Shown in pieces: positions 36,801-49,000 of a stretch of DNA of 64,000 bases. Position 1 is the first letter of the stretch. Every line of letters starts with the position of its first letter. The notes beneath the pieces were generated by a model that saw only the letters and a list, made by a program, of their open reading frames with translations, made no database searches and was not told where the DNA came from. The position numbers and the translations under genes were made by a program. The stretch is from Anthopleura xanthogrammica (Eukaryota > Cnidaria > Anthozoa > Actiniaria > Actiniidae), in assembly GCA_964019055.1 (NCBI GenBank), contig CAXHSA010000057.1, positions 1-64,000 of the forward strand, read 5' to 3'.

Positions 36801-39800
36801 TTTTGGCTCTCAAAACCAGGTTTTTCGCTGACGGCGTGACCTGTTTGCTGAAACCCCCACTTTTTGCTCATGAAAATACCTCTTGAGATAAAAACACGAC
36901 TTTTTGGCGAAAAAAAATGGGGTTTTGGCTGAGTAAAGGTGCTTTTTGGTCAAAAAAACTGTTTTTTGCTGACAAAATTGGAAATTTGCTGAGAATTTTC
37001 TTTTGCTCAAAACACCACGTTTTCACTGCTAAACGCAAGTTTTGAACGACAAAAGCACATTTTAGGTGTCCAAAACACTGTTTTGCTGGAAAAAAAAGCT
37101 TTTTAGCCCAAAAAACTGAAAAATGGCCATTTTGGCTCTCAAAACCAGGTTTTTCGCTGACGGCGTGACCTGTTTGCTGAAACCCCCACTTTTTGCTCAT
37201 GAAAATACCTCTTGAGATAAAAACACGACTTTTTGGCGAAAAAAAATGGGGTTTTGGCTGAGTAAAGGTGCTTTTTGGTCAAAAAAACTGTTTTTTGCTG
37301 ACAAAATTGGAAATTTGCTGAGAATTTTCTTTTGCTCAAAACACCACGTTTTCACTGCTAAACGCAAGTTTTGAACGACAAAAGCACATTTTAGGTGTCC
37401 AAAACACTGTTTTGCTGGAAAAAAAAAGCTTTTTAGCCCAAAAAACTGAAAAATGGCCATTTTGGCTCTCAAAACCAGGTTTTTCGCTGACGGCGTGACC
37501 TGTTTGCTGAAACCCCCACTTTTTGCTCATGAAAATACCTCTTGAGATAAAAACACGACTTTTTGGCGAAAAAAAATGGGGTTTTGGCTGAGTAAAGGTG
37601 CTTTTTGGTCAAAAAAACTGTTTTTTGCTGACAAAATTGGAAATTTGCTGAGAATTTTCTTTTGCTCAAAACACCACGTTTTCACTGCTAAACGCAAGTT
37701 TTGAACGACAAAAGCACATTTTAGGTGTCCAAAACACTGTTTTGCTGGAAAAAAAAGCTTTTTAGCCCAAAAAACTGAAAAATGGCCATTTTGGCTCTCA
37801 AAACCAGGTTTTTCGCTGACGGCGTGACCTGTTTGCTGAAACCCCCACTTTTTGCTCATGAAAATACCTCTTGAGATAAAAACACGACTTTTTGGCGAAA
37901 AAAAATGGGGTTTTGGCTGAGTAAAGGTGCTTTTTGGTCAAAAAAACTGTTTTTTGCTGACAAAATTGGAAATTTGCTGAGAATTTTCTTTTGCTCAAAA
38001 CACCACGTTTTCACTGCTAAACGCAAGTTTTGAACGACAAAAGCACATTTTAGGTGTCCAAAACACTGTTTTGCTGGAAAAAAAAGCTTTTTAGCCCAAA
38101 AAACTGAAAAATGGCCATTTTGGCTCTCAAAACCAGGTTTTTCGCTGACGGCGTGACCTGTTTGCTGAAACCCCCACTTTTTGCTCATGAAAATACCTCT
38201 TGAGATAAAAACACGACTTTTTGGCGAAAAAAAATGGGGTTTTGGCTGAGTAAAGGTGCTTTTTGGTCAAAAAAACTGTTTTTTGCTGACAAAATTGGAA
38301 ATTTGCTGAGAATTTTCTTTTGCTCAAAACACCACGTTTTCACTGCTAAACGCAAGTTTTGAACGACAAAAGCACATTTTAGGTGTCCAAAACACTGTTT
38401 TGCTGGAAAAAAAAGCTTTTTAGCCCAAAAAACTGAAAAATGGCCATTTTGGCTCTCAAAACCAGGTTTTTCGCTGACGGCGTGACCTGTTTGCTGAAAC
38501 CCCCACTTTTTGCTCATGAAAATACCTCTTGAGATAAAAACACGACTTTTTGGCGAAAAAAAATGGGGTTTTGGCTGAGTAAAGGTGCTTTTTGGTCAAA
38601 AAAACTGTTTTTTGCTGACAAAATTGGAAATTTGCTGAGAATTTTCTTTTGCTCAAAACACCACGTTTTCACTGCTAAACGCAAGTTTTGAACGACAAAA
38701 GCACATTTTAGGTGTCCAAAACACTGTTTTGCTGGAAAAAAAAGCTTTTTAGCCCAAAAAACTGAAAAATGGCCATTTTGGCTCTCAAAACCAGGTTTTT
38801 CGCTGACGGCGTGACCTGTTTGCTGAAACCCCCACTTTTTGCTCATGAAAATACCTCTTGAGATAAAAACACGACTTTTTGGCGAAAAAAAATGGGGTTT
38901 TGGCTGAGTAAAGGTGCTTTTTGGTCAAAAAAACTGTTTTTTGCTGACAAAATTGGAAATTTGCTGAGAATTTTCTTTTGCTCAAAACACCACGTTTTCA
39001 CTGCTAAACGCAAGTTTTGAACGACAAAAGCACATTTTAGGTGTCCAAAACACTGTTTTGCTGGAAAAAAAAGCTTTTTAGCCCAAAAAACTAAAAAATG
39101 GCCATTTTGGCTCTCAAAACCAGGTTTTTCGCTGACGGCGTGACCTGTTTGCTGAAACCCCCACTTTTTGCTCATGAAAATACCTCTTGAGATAAAAACA
39201 CGACTTTTTGGCGAAAAAAAATGGGGTTTTGGCTGAGTAAAGGTGCTTTTTGGTCAAAAAAACTGTTTTTTGCTGACAAAATTGGAAATTTGCTGAGAAT
39301 TTTCTTTTGCTCAAAACACCACGTTTTCACTGCTAAACGCAAGTTTTGAACGACAAAAGCACATTTTAGGTGTCCAAAACACTGTTTTGCTGGAAAAAAA
39401 AGCTTTTTAGCCCAAAAAACTGAAAAATGGCCATTTTGGCTCTCAAAACCAGGTTTTTCGCTGACGGCGTGACCTGTTTGCTGAAACCCCCACTTTTTGC
39501 TCATGAAAATACCTCTTGAGATAAAAACACGACTTTTTGGCGAAAAAAAATGGGGTTTTGGCTGAGTAAAGGTGCTTTTTGGTCAAAAAAACTGTTTTTT
39601 GCTGACAAAATTGGAAATTTGCTGAGAATTTTCTTTTGCTCAAAACACCACGTTTTCACTGCTAAACGCAAGTTTTGGACGACAAAAGCACATTTTAGGT
39701 GTCCAAAACACTGTTTTGCTGGAAAAAAAAGCTTTTTAGCCCAAAAAACTGAAAAATGGCCATTTTGGCTCTCAAAACCAGGTTTTTCGCTGACGGCGTG

Positions 39801-40466
39801 ACCTGTTTGCTGAAACCCCCACTTTTTGCTCCTGAAAATACCTCTTGAGATAAAAACACGACTTTTTGGCGAAAAAAAATGGGGTTTTGGCTGAGTAAAG
39901 GTGCTTTTTGGTCAAAAAAACTGTTTTTTGCTGACAAAATTGGAAATTTGCTGAGAATTTTCTTTTGCTCAAAACACCACGTTTTCACTGCTAAACGCAA
40001 GTTTTGGACGACAAAAGCACATTTTAGGTGTCCAAAACACTGTTTTGCTGGAAAAAAAAAGCTTTTTAGCCCAAAAAACTGAAAAATGGCCATTTTGGCT
40101 CTCAAAACCAGGTTTTTCGCTGACGGCGTGACCTGTTTGCTGAAACCCCCACTTTTTGCTCATGAAAATACCTCTTGAGATAAAAACACGACTTTTTGGC
40201 GAAAAAAAATGGGGTTTTGGCTGAGTAAAGGTGCTTTTTGGTCAAAAAAACTGTTTTTTGCTGACAAAATTGGAAATTTGCTGAGAATTTTCTTTTGCTC
40301 AAAACACCACGTTTTCACTGCTAAACGCAAGTTTTGGACGACAAAAACACATTTTAGGTGTCCAAAACACTGTTTTGCTGGAAAAAAAAGCTTTTTAGCC
40401 CAAAAAACTGAAAAATGGCCATTTTGGCTCTCAAAACCAGGTTTTTCGCTGACGGCGTGACCTGTT
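33885..40466. repeat. T-type block with a ten-copy run of the G200A variant
   Basis: Copies 104-123. Copies 106, 107 and 111-120 have TTTTGAACG instead of TTTTGGACG at offset 200. The ten consecutive copies 111-120 are a local amplification, with copy 114 also carrying nine As (330 bp). Copies 107-111 show a symmetric order of types: A68G, C168T, a GGAACAAAA copy (35776), C168T, A68G. Private changes occur at 34593, 39093 and 40347. Copy 122 has A25C and a nine-A run. G200A puts a TGA stop in the plus-strand open frame, and ten copies in a row carry it, so there is no sign of selection on that frame. Confidence 0.83.
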
Positions 40467-42770
40467 TGCTGAAACCCCCCCTTTTTGCTCATGAAAATAC
40501 CTCTTGAGATAAAAACACGACTTTTTGGCGAAAAAAAATGGGGTTTTGGCTGAGTAAAGGTGCTTTTTGGTCAAAAAAACTGTTTTTTGCTGACAAAATT
40601 GGAAGTTTGCTGAGAATTTTCTTTTGCTCAAAACACCACGTTTTCACTGCTAAACGCAAGTTTTGAACGACAAAAGCACATTTTAGGTGTCCAAAACACT
40701 GTTTTGCTGGAAAAAAAAAGCTTTTTAGCCCAAAAAACTGAAAAATGGCCATTTTGGCTCTCAAAACCAGGTTTTTCGCTGACGGCGTGACCTGTTTGCT
40801 GAAACCCCCACTTTTTGCTCATGAAAATACCTCTTGAGATAAAAACACGACTTTTTGGCGAAAAAAAATGGGGTTTTGGCTGAGTAAAGGTGCTTTTTGG
40901 TCAAAAAAACTGTTTTTTGCTGACAAAATTGGAAATTTGCTGAGAATTTTCTTTTGCTCAAAACACCACGTTTTCACTGCTAAACGCAAGTTTTGGACGA
41001 CAATAGCACATTTTAGGTGTCCAAAACACTGTTTTGCTGGAAAAAAAAGCTTTTTAGCCCAAAAAACTGAAAAATGGCCATTTTGGCTCTCAAAACCAGG
41101 TTTTTCGCTGACGGCGTGACCTGTTTGCTGAAACCCCCACTTTTTGCTCCTGAAAATACCTCTTGAGATAAAAACACGACTTTTTGGCGAAAAAAAATGG
41201 GGTTTTGGCTGAGTAAAGGTGCTTTTTGGTCAAAAAAACTGTTTCTTGCTGACAAAATTGGAAATTTGCTGAGAATTTTCTTTTGCTCAAAACACCACGT
41301 TTTCACTGCTAAACGCAAGTTTTGGACGACAAAAGCACATTTTAGGTGTCCAAAACACTGTTTTGCTGGAAAAAAAAGCTTTTTAGCCCAAAAAACTGAA
41401 AAATGGCCATTTTGGCTCTCAAAACCAGGTTTTTCGCTGACGGCGTGACCTGTTTGCTGAAACCCCCACTTTTTGCTCCTGAAAATACCTCTTGAGATAA
41501 AAACACGACTTTTTGGCGAAAAAAAATGGGGTTTTGGCTAAGTAAAGGTGCTTTTTGGTCAAAAAAACTGTTTTTTGCTGACAAAATTGGAAATTTGCTG
41601 AGAATTTTCTTTTGCTCAAAACACCACGTTTTCACTGCTAAACGCAAGTTTTGGACGACAAAAGCACATTTTAGGTGTCCAAAACACTGTTTTGCTGGAA
41701 AAAAAAGCTTTTTAGCCCAAAAAACTGAAAAATGGCCATTTTGGCTCTCAAAACCAGGTTTTTCGCTGACGGCGTGACCTGTTTGCTGAAACCCCCACTT
41801 TTTGCTCATGAAAATACCTCTTGAGATAAAAACACGACTTTTTGGCGAAAAAAAATGGGGTTTTGGCTGAATAAAGGTGCTTTTTGGTCAAAAAAACTGT
41901 TTTTTGCTGACAAAATTGGAAATTTGCTGAGAATTTTCTTTTGCTCAAAACACCACGTTTTCACTGCTAAACGCAAGTTTTGGACGACAAAAGCACATTT
42001 TAGGTGTCCAAAACACTGTTTTGCTGGAAAAAAAAGCTTTTTAGCCCAAAAAACTGAAAAATGGCCATTTTGGCTCTCAAAACCAGGTTTTTCGCTGACG
42101 GCGTGACCTGTTTGCTGAAACCCCCACTTTTTGCTCATGAAAATACCTCTTGAGATAAAAACACGACTTTTTGGCGAAAAAAAATGGGGTTTTGGCTGAG
42201 TAAAGGTGCTTTTTGGTCAAAAAAACTGTTTTTTGCTGACAAAATTGGAAATTTGCTGAGAATTTTCTTTTGCTCAAAACACCACGTTTTCACTGCTAAA
42301 CGCAAGTTTTGGACGACAAAAGCACATTTTAGGTGTCCTAAACACTGTTTTGCTGGAAAAAAAAGCTTCTTAGCCCAAAAAACTGAAAAATGGCCATTTT
42401 GGCTCTCAAAACCAGGTTTTTCGCTGACGGCGTGACCTGTTTGCTGAAACCCCCACTTTTTGCTCATGAAAATACCTCTTGAGATAAAAACACGACTTTT
42501 TGGCGAAAAAAAATGGGGTTTTGGCTGAGTAAAGGTGCTTTTTGGTCAAAAAAACTGTTTTTTGCTGACAAAATTGGAAATTTGCTGAGAATTTTCTTTT
42601 GCTCAAAACACCACGTTTTCACTGCTAAACGCAAGTTTTGAACGACAAAAGCACATTTTAGGTGTCCAAAACACTGTTTTGCTGGAAAAAAAAGCTTTTT
42701 AGCCCAAAAAACTGAAAAATGGCCATTTTGGCTCTCAAAACCAGGTTTTTCGCTGACGGCGTGACCTGTT
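40467..42770. repeat. Higher-order block, second copy (monomers 124-130)
   Basis: Copy 124 repeats the four-marker haplotype of copy 96 (seven-C run at 40475-40481, GGAAGTTT, G200A, nine As). Copy 125 has CAATAGC, copy 126 has A25C and C at offset 120, copy 129 has GCTTCTTAG and copy 130 has G200A, in the same order as monomers 96-103. The C-runs of the two blocks start 9,215 bp apart, which is 28 monomers plus the 3-bp net length change between them. Copy 127 differs from its counterpart in being T-type with GGCTAAGT (41540), a marker shared with copy 131 (42856). Confidence 0.85.
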
Positions 42771-43758
42771 TGCTGAAACCCCCACTTTTTGCTCATGAAA
42801 ATACCTCTTGAGATAAAAACACGACTTTTTGGCGAAAAAAAATGGGGTTTTGGCTAAGTAAAGGTGCTTTTTGGTCAAAAAAACTGTTTTTTGCTGACAA
42901 AATTGGAAATTTGCTGAGAATTTTCTTTTGCTCAAAACACCACGTTTTCACTGCTAAACGCAAGTTTTGGACGACAAAAGCACATTTTAGGTGTCCAAAA
43001 CACTGTTTTGCTGGAAAAAAAAGCTTTTTAGCCCAAAAAACTGAAAAATGGCCATTTTGGCTCTCAAAACCAGGTTTTTCGCTGACGGCGTGACCTGTTT
43101 GCTGAAACCCCCACTTTTTGCTCATGAAAATACCTCTTGAGATAAAAACACGACTTTTTGGCGAAAAAAAATGGGGTTTTGGCTGAGTAAAGGTGCTTTT
43201 TGGTCAAAAAAACTGTTTTTTGCTGACAAAATTGGAAATTTGCTGAGAATTTTCTTTTGCTCAAAACACCACGTTTTCACTGCTAAACGCAAGTTTTGGA
43301 CGACAAAAGCACATTTTAGGTGTCCAAAACACTGTTTTGCTGGAAAAAAAAGCTTTTTAGCCCAAAAAACTGAAAAATGGCCATTTTGGCTCTCAAAACC
43401 AGGTTTTTCGCTGACGGCGTGACCTGTTTGCTGAAACCCCCACTTTTTGCTCATGAAAATACCTCTTGAGATAAAAACACGACTTTTTGGCGAAAAAAAA
43501 TGGGGTTTTGGCTGAGTAAAGGTGCTTTTTGGTCAAAAAAACTGTTTTTTGCTGACAAAATTGGAAATTTGCTGAGAATTTTCTTTTGCTCAAAACACCA
43601 CGTTTTCACTGCTAAACGCAAGTTTTGGACGACAAAAGCACATTTTAGGTGTCCAAAACACTGTTTTGCTGGAAAAAAAAAGCTTTTTAGCCCAAAAAAC
43701 TGAAAAATGGCCATTTTGGCTCTCAAAACCAGGTTTTTCGCTGACGGCGTGACCTGTT
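42771..43758. repeat. T-type linker monomers 131-133
   Basis: Copy 131 has the GGCTAAGT change (42856) seen also in copy 127, four monomers upstream. Copy 132 is standard T-type. Copy 133 (43429-43758) is 330 bp through a nine-A run after GCTGG. Nothing other than satellite is present. Confidence 0.85.
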
Positions 43759-46059
43759 TGCTGAAACCCCCACTTTTTGCTCATGAAAATACCTCTTGAG
43801 ATAAAAACACGACTTTTTGGCGAAAAAAAATGGGGTTTTGGCTGAGTAAAGGTGCTTTTGGTCAAAAAAACTGTTTTTTGCTGACAAAATTGGAAATTTG
43901 CTGAGAATTTTCTTTTGCTCAAAACACCACGTTTTCACTGCTAAACGCAAGTTTTGAACGACAAAAGCACGTTTTAGGTGTCCAAAACACTGTTTTGCTG
44001 GAAAAAAAAGCTTTTTAGCCCAAAAAACTGAAAAATGGCCATTTTGGCTCTCAAAACCAGGTTTTTCGCTGACGGCGTGACCTGTTTGCTGAAACCCCCA
44101 CTTTTTGCTCATGAAAATACCTCTTGAGATAAAAAGACGACTTTTTGGCGAAAGAAAATGGGGTTTTGGCTGAGTAAAGGTGCTTTTTGGTCAAAAAAAC
44201 TGTTTTTTGCTGACAAAATTGGAAATTTGCTGAGAATTTTCTTTTGCTCAAAACACCACGTTTTCACTGCTAAACGCAAGTTTTGAACGACAAAAGCACA
44301 TTTTAGGTGTCCAAAACACTGTTTTGCTGGAAAAAAAAGCTATTTAGCCCAAAAAACTGAAAAATGGCCATTTTGGCTCTCAAAACCAGGTTTTTCGCTG
44401 ACGGCGTGACCTGTTTGCTGAAACCCCCACTTTTTGCTCATGAAAATACCTCTTGAGATAAAAACACGACTTTTTGGCGAAAAAAAATGGGGTTTTGGCT
44501 GAGTAAAGGTGCTTTTTGGTCAAAAAAACTGTTTTTTGCTGACAAAATTGGAAATTGGCTGAGAATTTTCTTTTGCTCAAAACACCACGTTTTCACTGCT
44601 AAACGCAAGTTTTGGACGACAAAAGCACATTTTAGGTGTCCAAAACACTGTTTTGCTGGAAAAAAAAGCTTTTTAGCCCAAAAAACTGAAAAATGGCCAT
44701 TTTGGCTCTCAAAACCAGGTTTTTCGCTGACGGCGTGACCTGTTTGCTGAAACCCCCACTTTTTGCTCATGAAAATACCTCTTGAGATAAAAACACGACT
44801 TTTTGGCGAAAAAAAATGGGGTTTTGGCTGAGTAAAGGTGCTTTTTGCTCAAAAAAACTGTTTTTTGCTGACAAAATTGGAAATTTGCTGAGAATTTTCT
44901 TTTGCTCAAAACACCACGTTTTCACTGCTAAACGCAAGTTTTGGACGACAAAAGCACATTTTAGGTGTCCAAAACACTGTTTTGCTGGAAAAAAAAGCTT
45001 TTTAGCCCAAAAAACTGAAAAATGGCCATTTTGGCTCTCAAAACCAGGTTTTTCGCTGACGGCGTGACCTGTTTGCTGAAACCCCCACTTTTTGCTCATG
45101 AAAATACCTCTTGAGATAAAAACACGACTTTTTGGCGAAAAAAAATGGGGTTTTGGCTGAGTAAAGGTGCTTTTTGGTCAAAAAAACTGTTTTTTGCTGA
45201 CAAAATTGGAAATTTGCTGAGAATTTTCTTTTGCTCAAAACACCACGTTTTCACTGCTAAACGCAAGTTTTGGACGACAAAAGCACATTTTAGGTGTCCA
45301 AAACACTGTTTTGCTGGAAAAAAAAGCTTTTTAGCCCAAAAAACTGAAAAATGGCCATTTTGGCTCTCAAAACCAGGTTTTTCGCTGACGGCGTGACCTG
45401 TTTGCTGAAACCCCCACTTTTTGCTCATGAAAATACCTCTTGAGATAAAAACACGACTTTTTGGCGAAAAAAAATGGGGTTTTGGCTGAGTAAAGGTGCT
45501 TTTTGCTCAAAAAAACTGTTTTTTGCTGACAAAATTGGAAATTTGCTGAGAATTTTCTTTTGCTCAAAACACCACGTTTTCACTGCTAAACGCAAGTTTT
45601 GGACGACAAAAGCACATTTTAGGTGTCCAAAACACTGTTTTGCTGGAAAAAAAAGCTTTTTAGCCCAAAAAACTGAAAAATGGCCATTTTGGCTCTCAAA
45701 ACCAGGTTTTTCGCTGACGGCGTGACCTGTTTGCTGAAACCCCCACTTTTTGCTCATGAAAATACCTCTTGAGATAAAAACACGACTTTTTGGCGAAAAA
45801 AAATGGGGTTTTGGCTGAGTAAAGGTGCTTTTGGTCAAAAAAACTGTTTTTTGCTGACAAAATTGGAAATTTGCTGAGAATTTTCTTTTGCTCAAAACAC
45901 CACGTTTTCACTGCTAAACGCAAGTTTTGAACGACAAAAGCACGTTTTAGGTGTCCAAAACACTGTTTTGCTGGAAAAAAAAGCTTTTTAGCCCAAAAAA
46001 CTGAAAAATGGCCATTTTGGCTCTCAAAACCAGGTTTTTCGCTGACGGCGTGACCTGTT
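43759..46059. repeat. Monomers 134-140, holding a pair of blocks spaced 1,973 bp
   Basis: Copy 134 has a four-T run in GTGCTTTTGGTC, G200A and CACGTTTT for CACATTTT. Copy 140 has the same three markers 1,973 bp later (six monomers minus one base). Each is followed by a monomer with A68G, G200A and GCTATTTAG (copies 135 and 141; 44342 and 46315). Copies 137 and 139 share TTTTTGCTCAAA for TTTTTGGTCAAA (44848 and 45506). Copy 136 has a private GGAAATTGG (44557), and copy 135 a private C-to-G at 44136. The arrangement is a duplicated multi-monomer segment that then diverged slightly. Confidence 0.83.
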
Positions 46060-49000
46060 TGCTGAAACCCCCACTTTTTGCTCATGAAAATACCTCTTGA
46101 GATAAAAACACGACTTTTTGGCGAAAGAAAATGGGGTTTTGGCTGAGTAAAGGTGCTTTTTGGTCAAAAAAACTGTTTTTTGCTGACAAAATTGGAAATT
46201 TGCTGAGAATTTTCTTTTGCTCAAAACACCACGTTTTCACTGCTAAACGCAAGTTTTGAACGACAAAAGCACATTTTAGGTGTCCAAAACACTGTTTTGC
46301 TGGAAAAAAAAGCTATTTAGCCCAAAAAACTGAAAAATGGCCATTTTGGCTCTCAAAACCAGGTTTTTCGCTGACGGCGTGACCTGTTTGCTGAAACCCC
46401 CACTTTTTGCTCATGAAAATACCTCTTGAGATAAAAACACGACTTTTTGGCGAAAAAAAATGGGGTTTTGGCTGAGTAAAGGTGCTTTTTGGTCAAAAAA
46501 ACTGTTTTTTGCTGACAAAATTGGAAATTTGCTGAGAATTTTCTTTTGCTCAAAACACCACGTTTTCACTGCTAAACGCAAGTTTTGGACGACAAAAGCA
46601 CATTTTAGGTGTCCAAAACACTGTTTTGCTGGAAAAAAAAGCTTTTTAGCCCAAAAAACTGAAAAATGGCCATTTTGGCTCTCAAAACCAGGTTTTTCGC
46701 TGACGGCGTGACCTGTTTGCTGAAACCCCCACTTTTTGCTCATGAAAATACCTCTTGAGATAAAAACACGACTTTTTGGCGAAAAAAAATGGGGTTTTGG
46801 CTGAGTAAAGGTGCTTTTTGGTCAAAAAAACTGTTTTTTGCTGACAAAATTGGAAATTTGCTGAGAATTTTCTTTTGCTCAAAACACCACGTTTTCACTG
46901 CTAAACGCAAGTTTTGAACGACAAAAGCACATTTTAGGTGTCCAAAACACTGTTTTGCTGGAAAAAAAAGCTTTTTAGCCCAAAAAACTGAAAAATGGCC
47001 ATTTTGGCTCTCAAAACCAGGTTTTTCGCTGACGGCGTGACCTGTTTGCTGAAACCCCCACTTTTTGCTCATGAAAATACCTCTTGAGATAAAAACACGA
47101 CTTTTTGGCGAAAGAAAATGGGGTTTTGGCTGAGTAAAGGTGCTTTTTGGTCAAAAAAACTGTTTTTTGCTGACAAAATTGGAAATTTGCTGAGAATTTT
47201 CTTTTGCTCAAAATACCACGTTTTCACTGCTAAACGCAAGTTTTGGACGACAAAAGCACATTTTAGGTGTCCAAAACACTGTTTTGCTGGAAAAAAAAGC
47301 TTTTTAGCCCAAAAAACTGAAAAATGGCCATTTTGGCTCTCAAAACCAGGTTTTTCGCTGACGGCGTGACCTGTTTGCTGAAACCCCCACTTTTTGCTCA
47401 TGAAAATACCTCTTGAGATAAAAACACGACTTTTTGGCGAAAAAAAATGGGGTTTTGGCTGAGTAAAGGTGCTTTTTGGTCAAAAAAACTGTTTTTTGCT
47501 GACAAAATTGGAAATTTGCTGAGAATTTTCTTTTGCTCAAAACACCACGTTTTCACTGCTAAACGCAAGTTTTGAACGACAAAAGCACATTTTAGGTGTC
47601 CAAAACACTGTTTTGCTGGAAAAAAAAGCTTTTTAGCCCAAAAAACTGAAAAATGGCCATTTTGGCTCTCAAAACCAGGTTTTTCGCTGACGGCGTGACC
47701 TGTTTGCTGAAACCCCCACTTTTTGCTCATGAAAATACCTCTTGAGATAAAAACACGACTTTTTGGCGAAAAAAAATGGGGTTTTGGCTGAGTAAAGGTG
47801 CTTTTTGGTCAAAAAAACTGTTTCTTGCTGACAAAATTGGAAATTTGCTGAGAATTTTCTTTTGCTCAAAACACCACGTTTTCACTGCTAAACGCAAGTT
47901 TTGGACGACAAAAGCACATTTTAGGTGTCCAAAACACTGTTTTGCTGGAAAAAAAAGCTTTTTAGCCCAAAAAACTGAAAAATGGCCATTTTGGCTCTCA
48001 AAACCAGGTTTTTCGCTGACTGCGTGACCTGTTTGCTGAAACCCCCACTTTTTGCTCATGAAAATACCTCTTGAGATAACAACACGACTTTTTGGCGAAA
48101 AAAAATGGGGTTTTGGCTGAGTAAAGGTGCTTTTTGGTCAAAAAAACTGTTTTTTGCTGACAAAATTGGAAATTTGCTGAGAATTTTCTTTTGCTCAAAA
48201 CACCACGTTTTCACTGCTAAACGCAAGTTTTGGACGACAAAAGCACATTTTAGGTGTCCAAAACACTGTTTTGCTGGAAAAAAAAGCTTTTTAGCCCAAA
48301 AAACTGAAAAATGGCCATTTTGGCTCTCAAAACCAGGTTTTTCGCTGACGGCGTGACCTGTTTGCTGAAACCCCCACTTTTTGCTCATGAAAATACCTCT
48401 TGAGATAAAAACACGACTTTTTGGCGAAAGAAAATGGGGTTTTGGCTGAGTAAAGGTGCTTTTTGGTCAAAAAAACTGTTTTTTGCTGACAAAATTGGAA
48501 ATTTGCTGAGAATTTTCTTTTGCTCAAAACACCACGTTTTCACTGCTAAACGCAAGTTTTGAACGACAAAAGCACATTTTAGGTGTCCAAAACACTGTTT
48601 TGCTGGAAAAAAAAGCTATTTAGCCCAAAAAACTGAAAAATGGCCATTTTGGCTCTCAAAACCAGGTTTTTCGCTGACGGCGTGACCTGTTTGCTGAAAC
48701 CCCCACTTTTTGCTCATGAAAATACCTCTTGAGATAAAAACACGACTTTTTGGCGAAAAAAAATGGGGTTTTGGCTGAGTAAAGGTGCTTTTTGGTCAAA
48801 AAAACTGTTTTTTGCTGACAAAATTGGAAATTTGCTGAGAATTTTCTTTTGCTCAAAACACCACGTTTTCACTGCTAAACGCAAGTTTTGGACGACAAAA
48901 GCACATTTTAGGTGTCCAAAACACTGTTTTGCTGGAAAAAAAAGCTTTTTAGCCCAAAAAACTGAAAAATGGCCATTTTGGCTCTCAAAACCAGGTTTTT

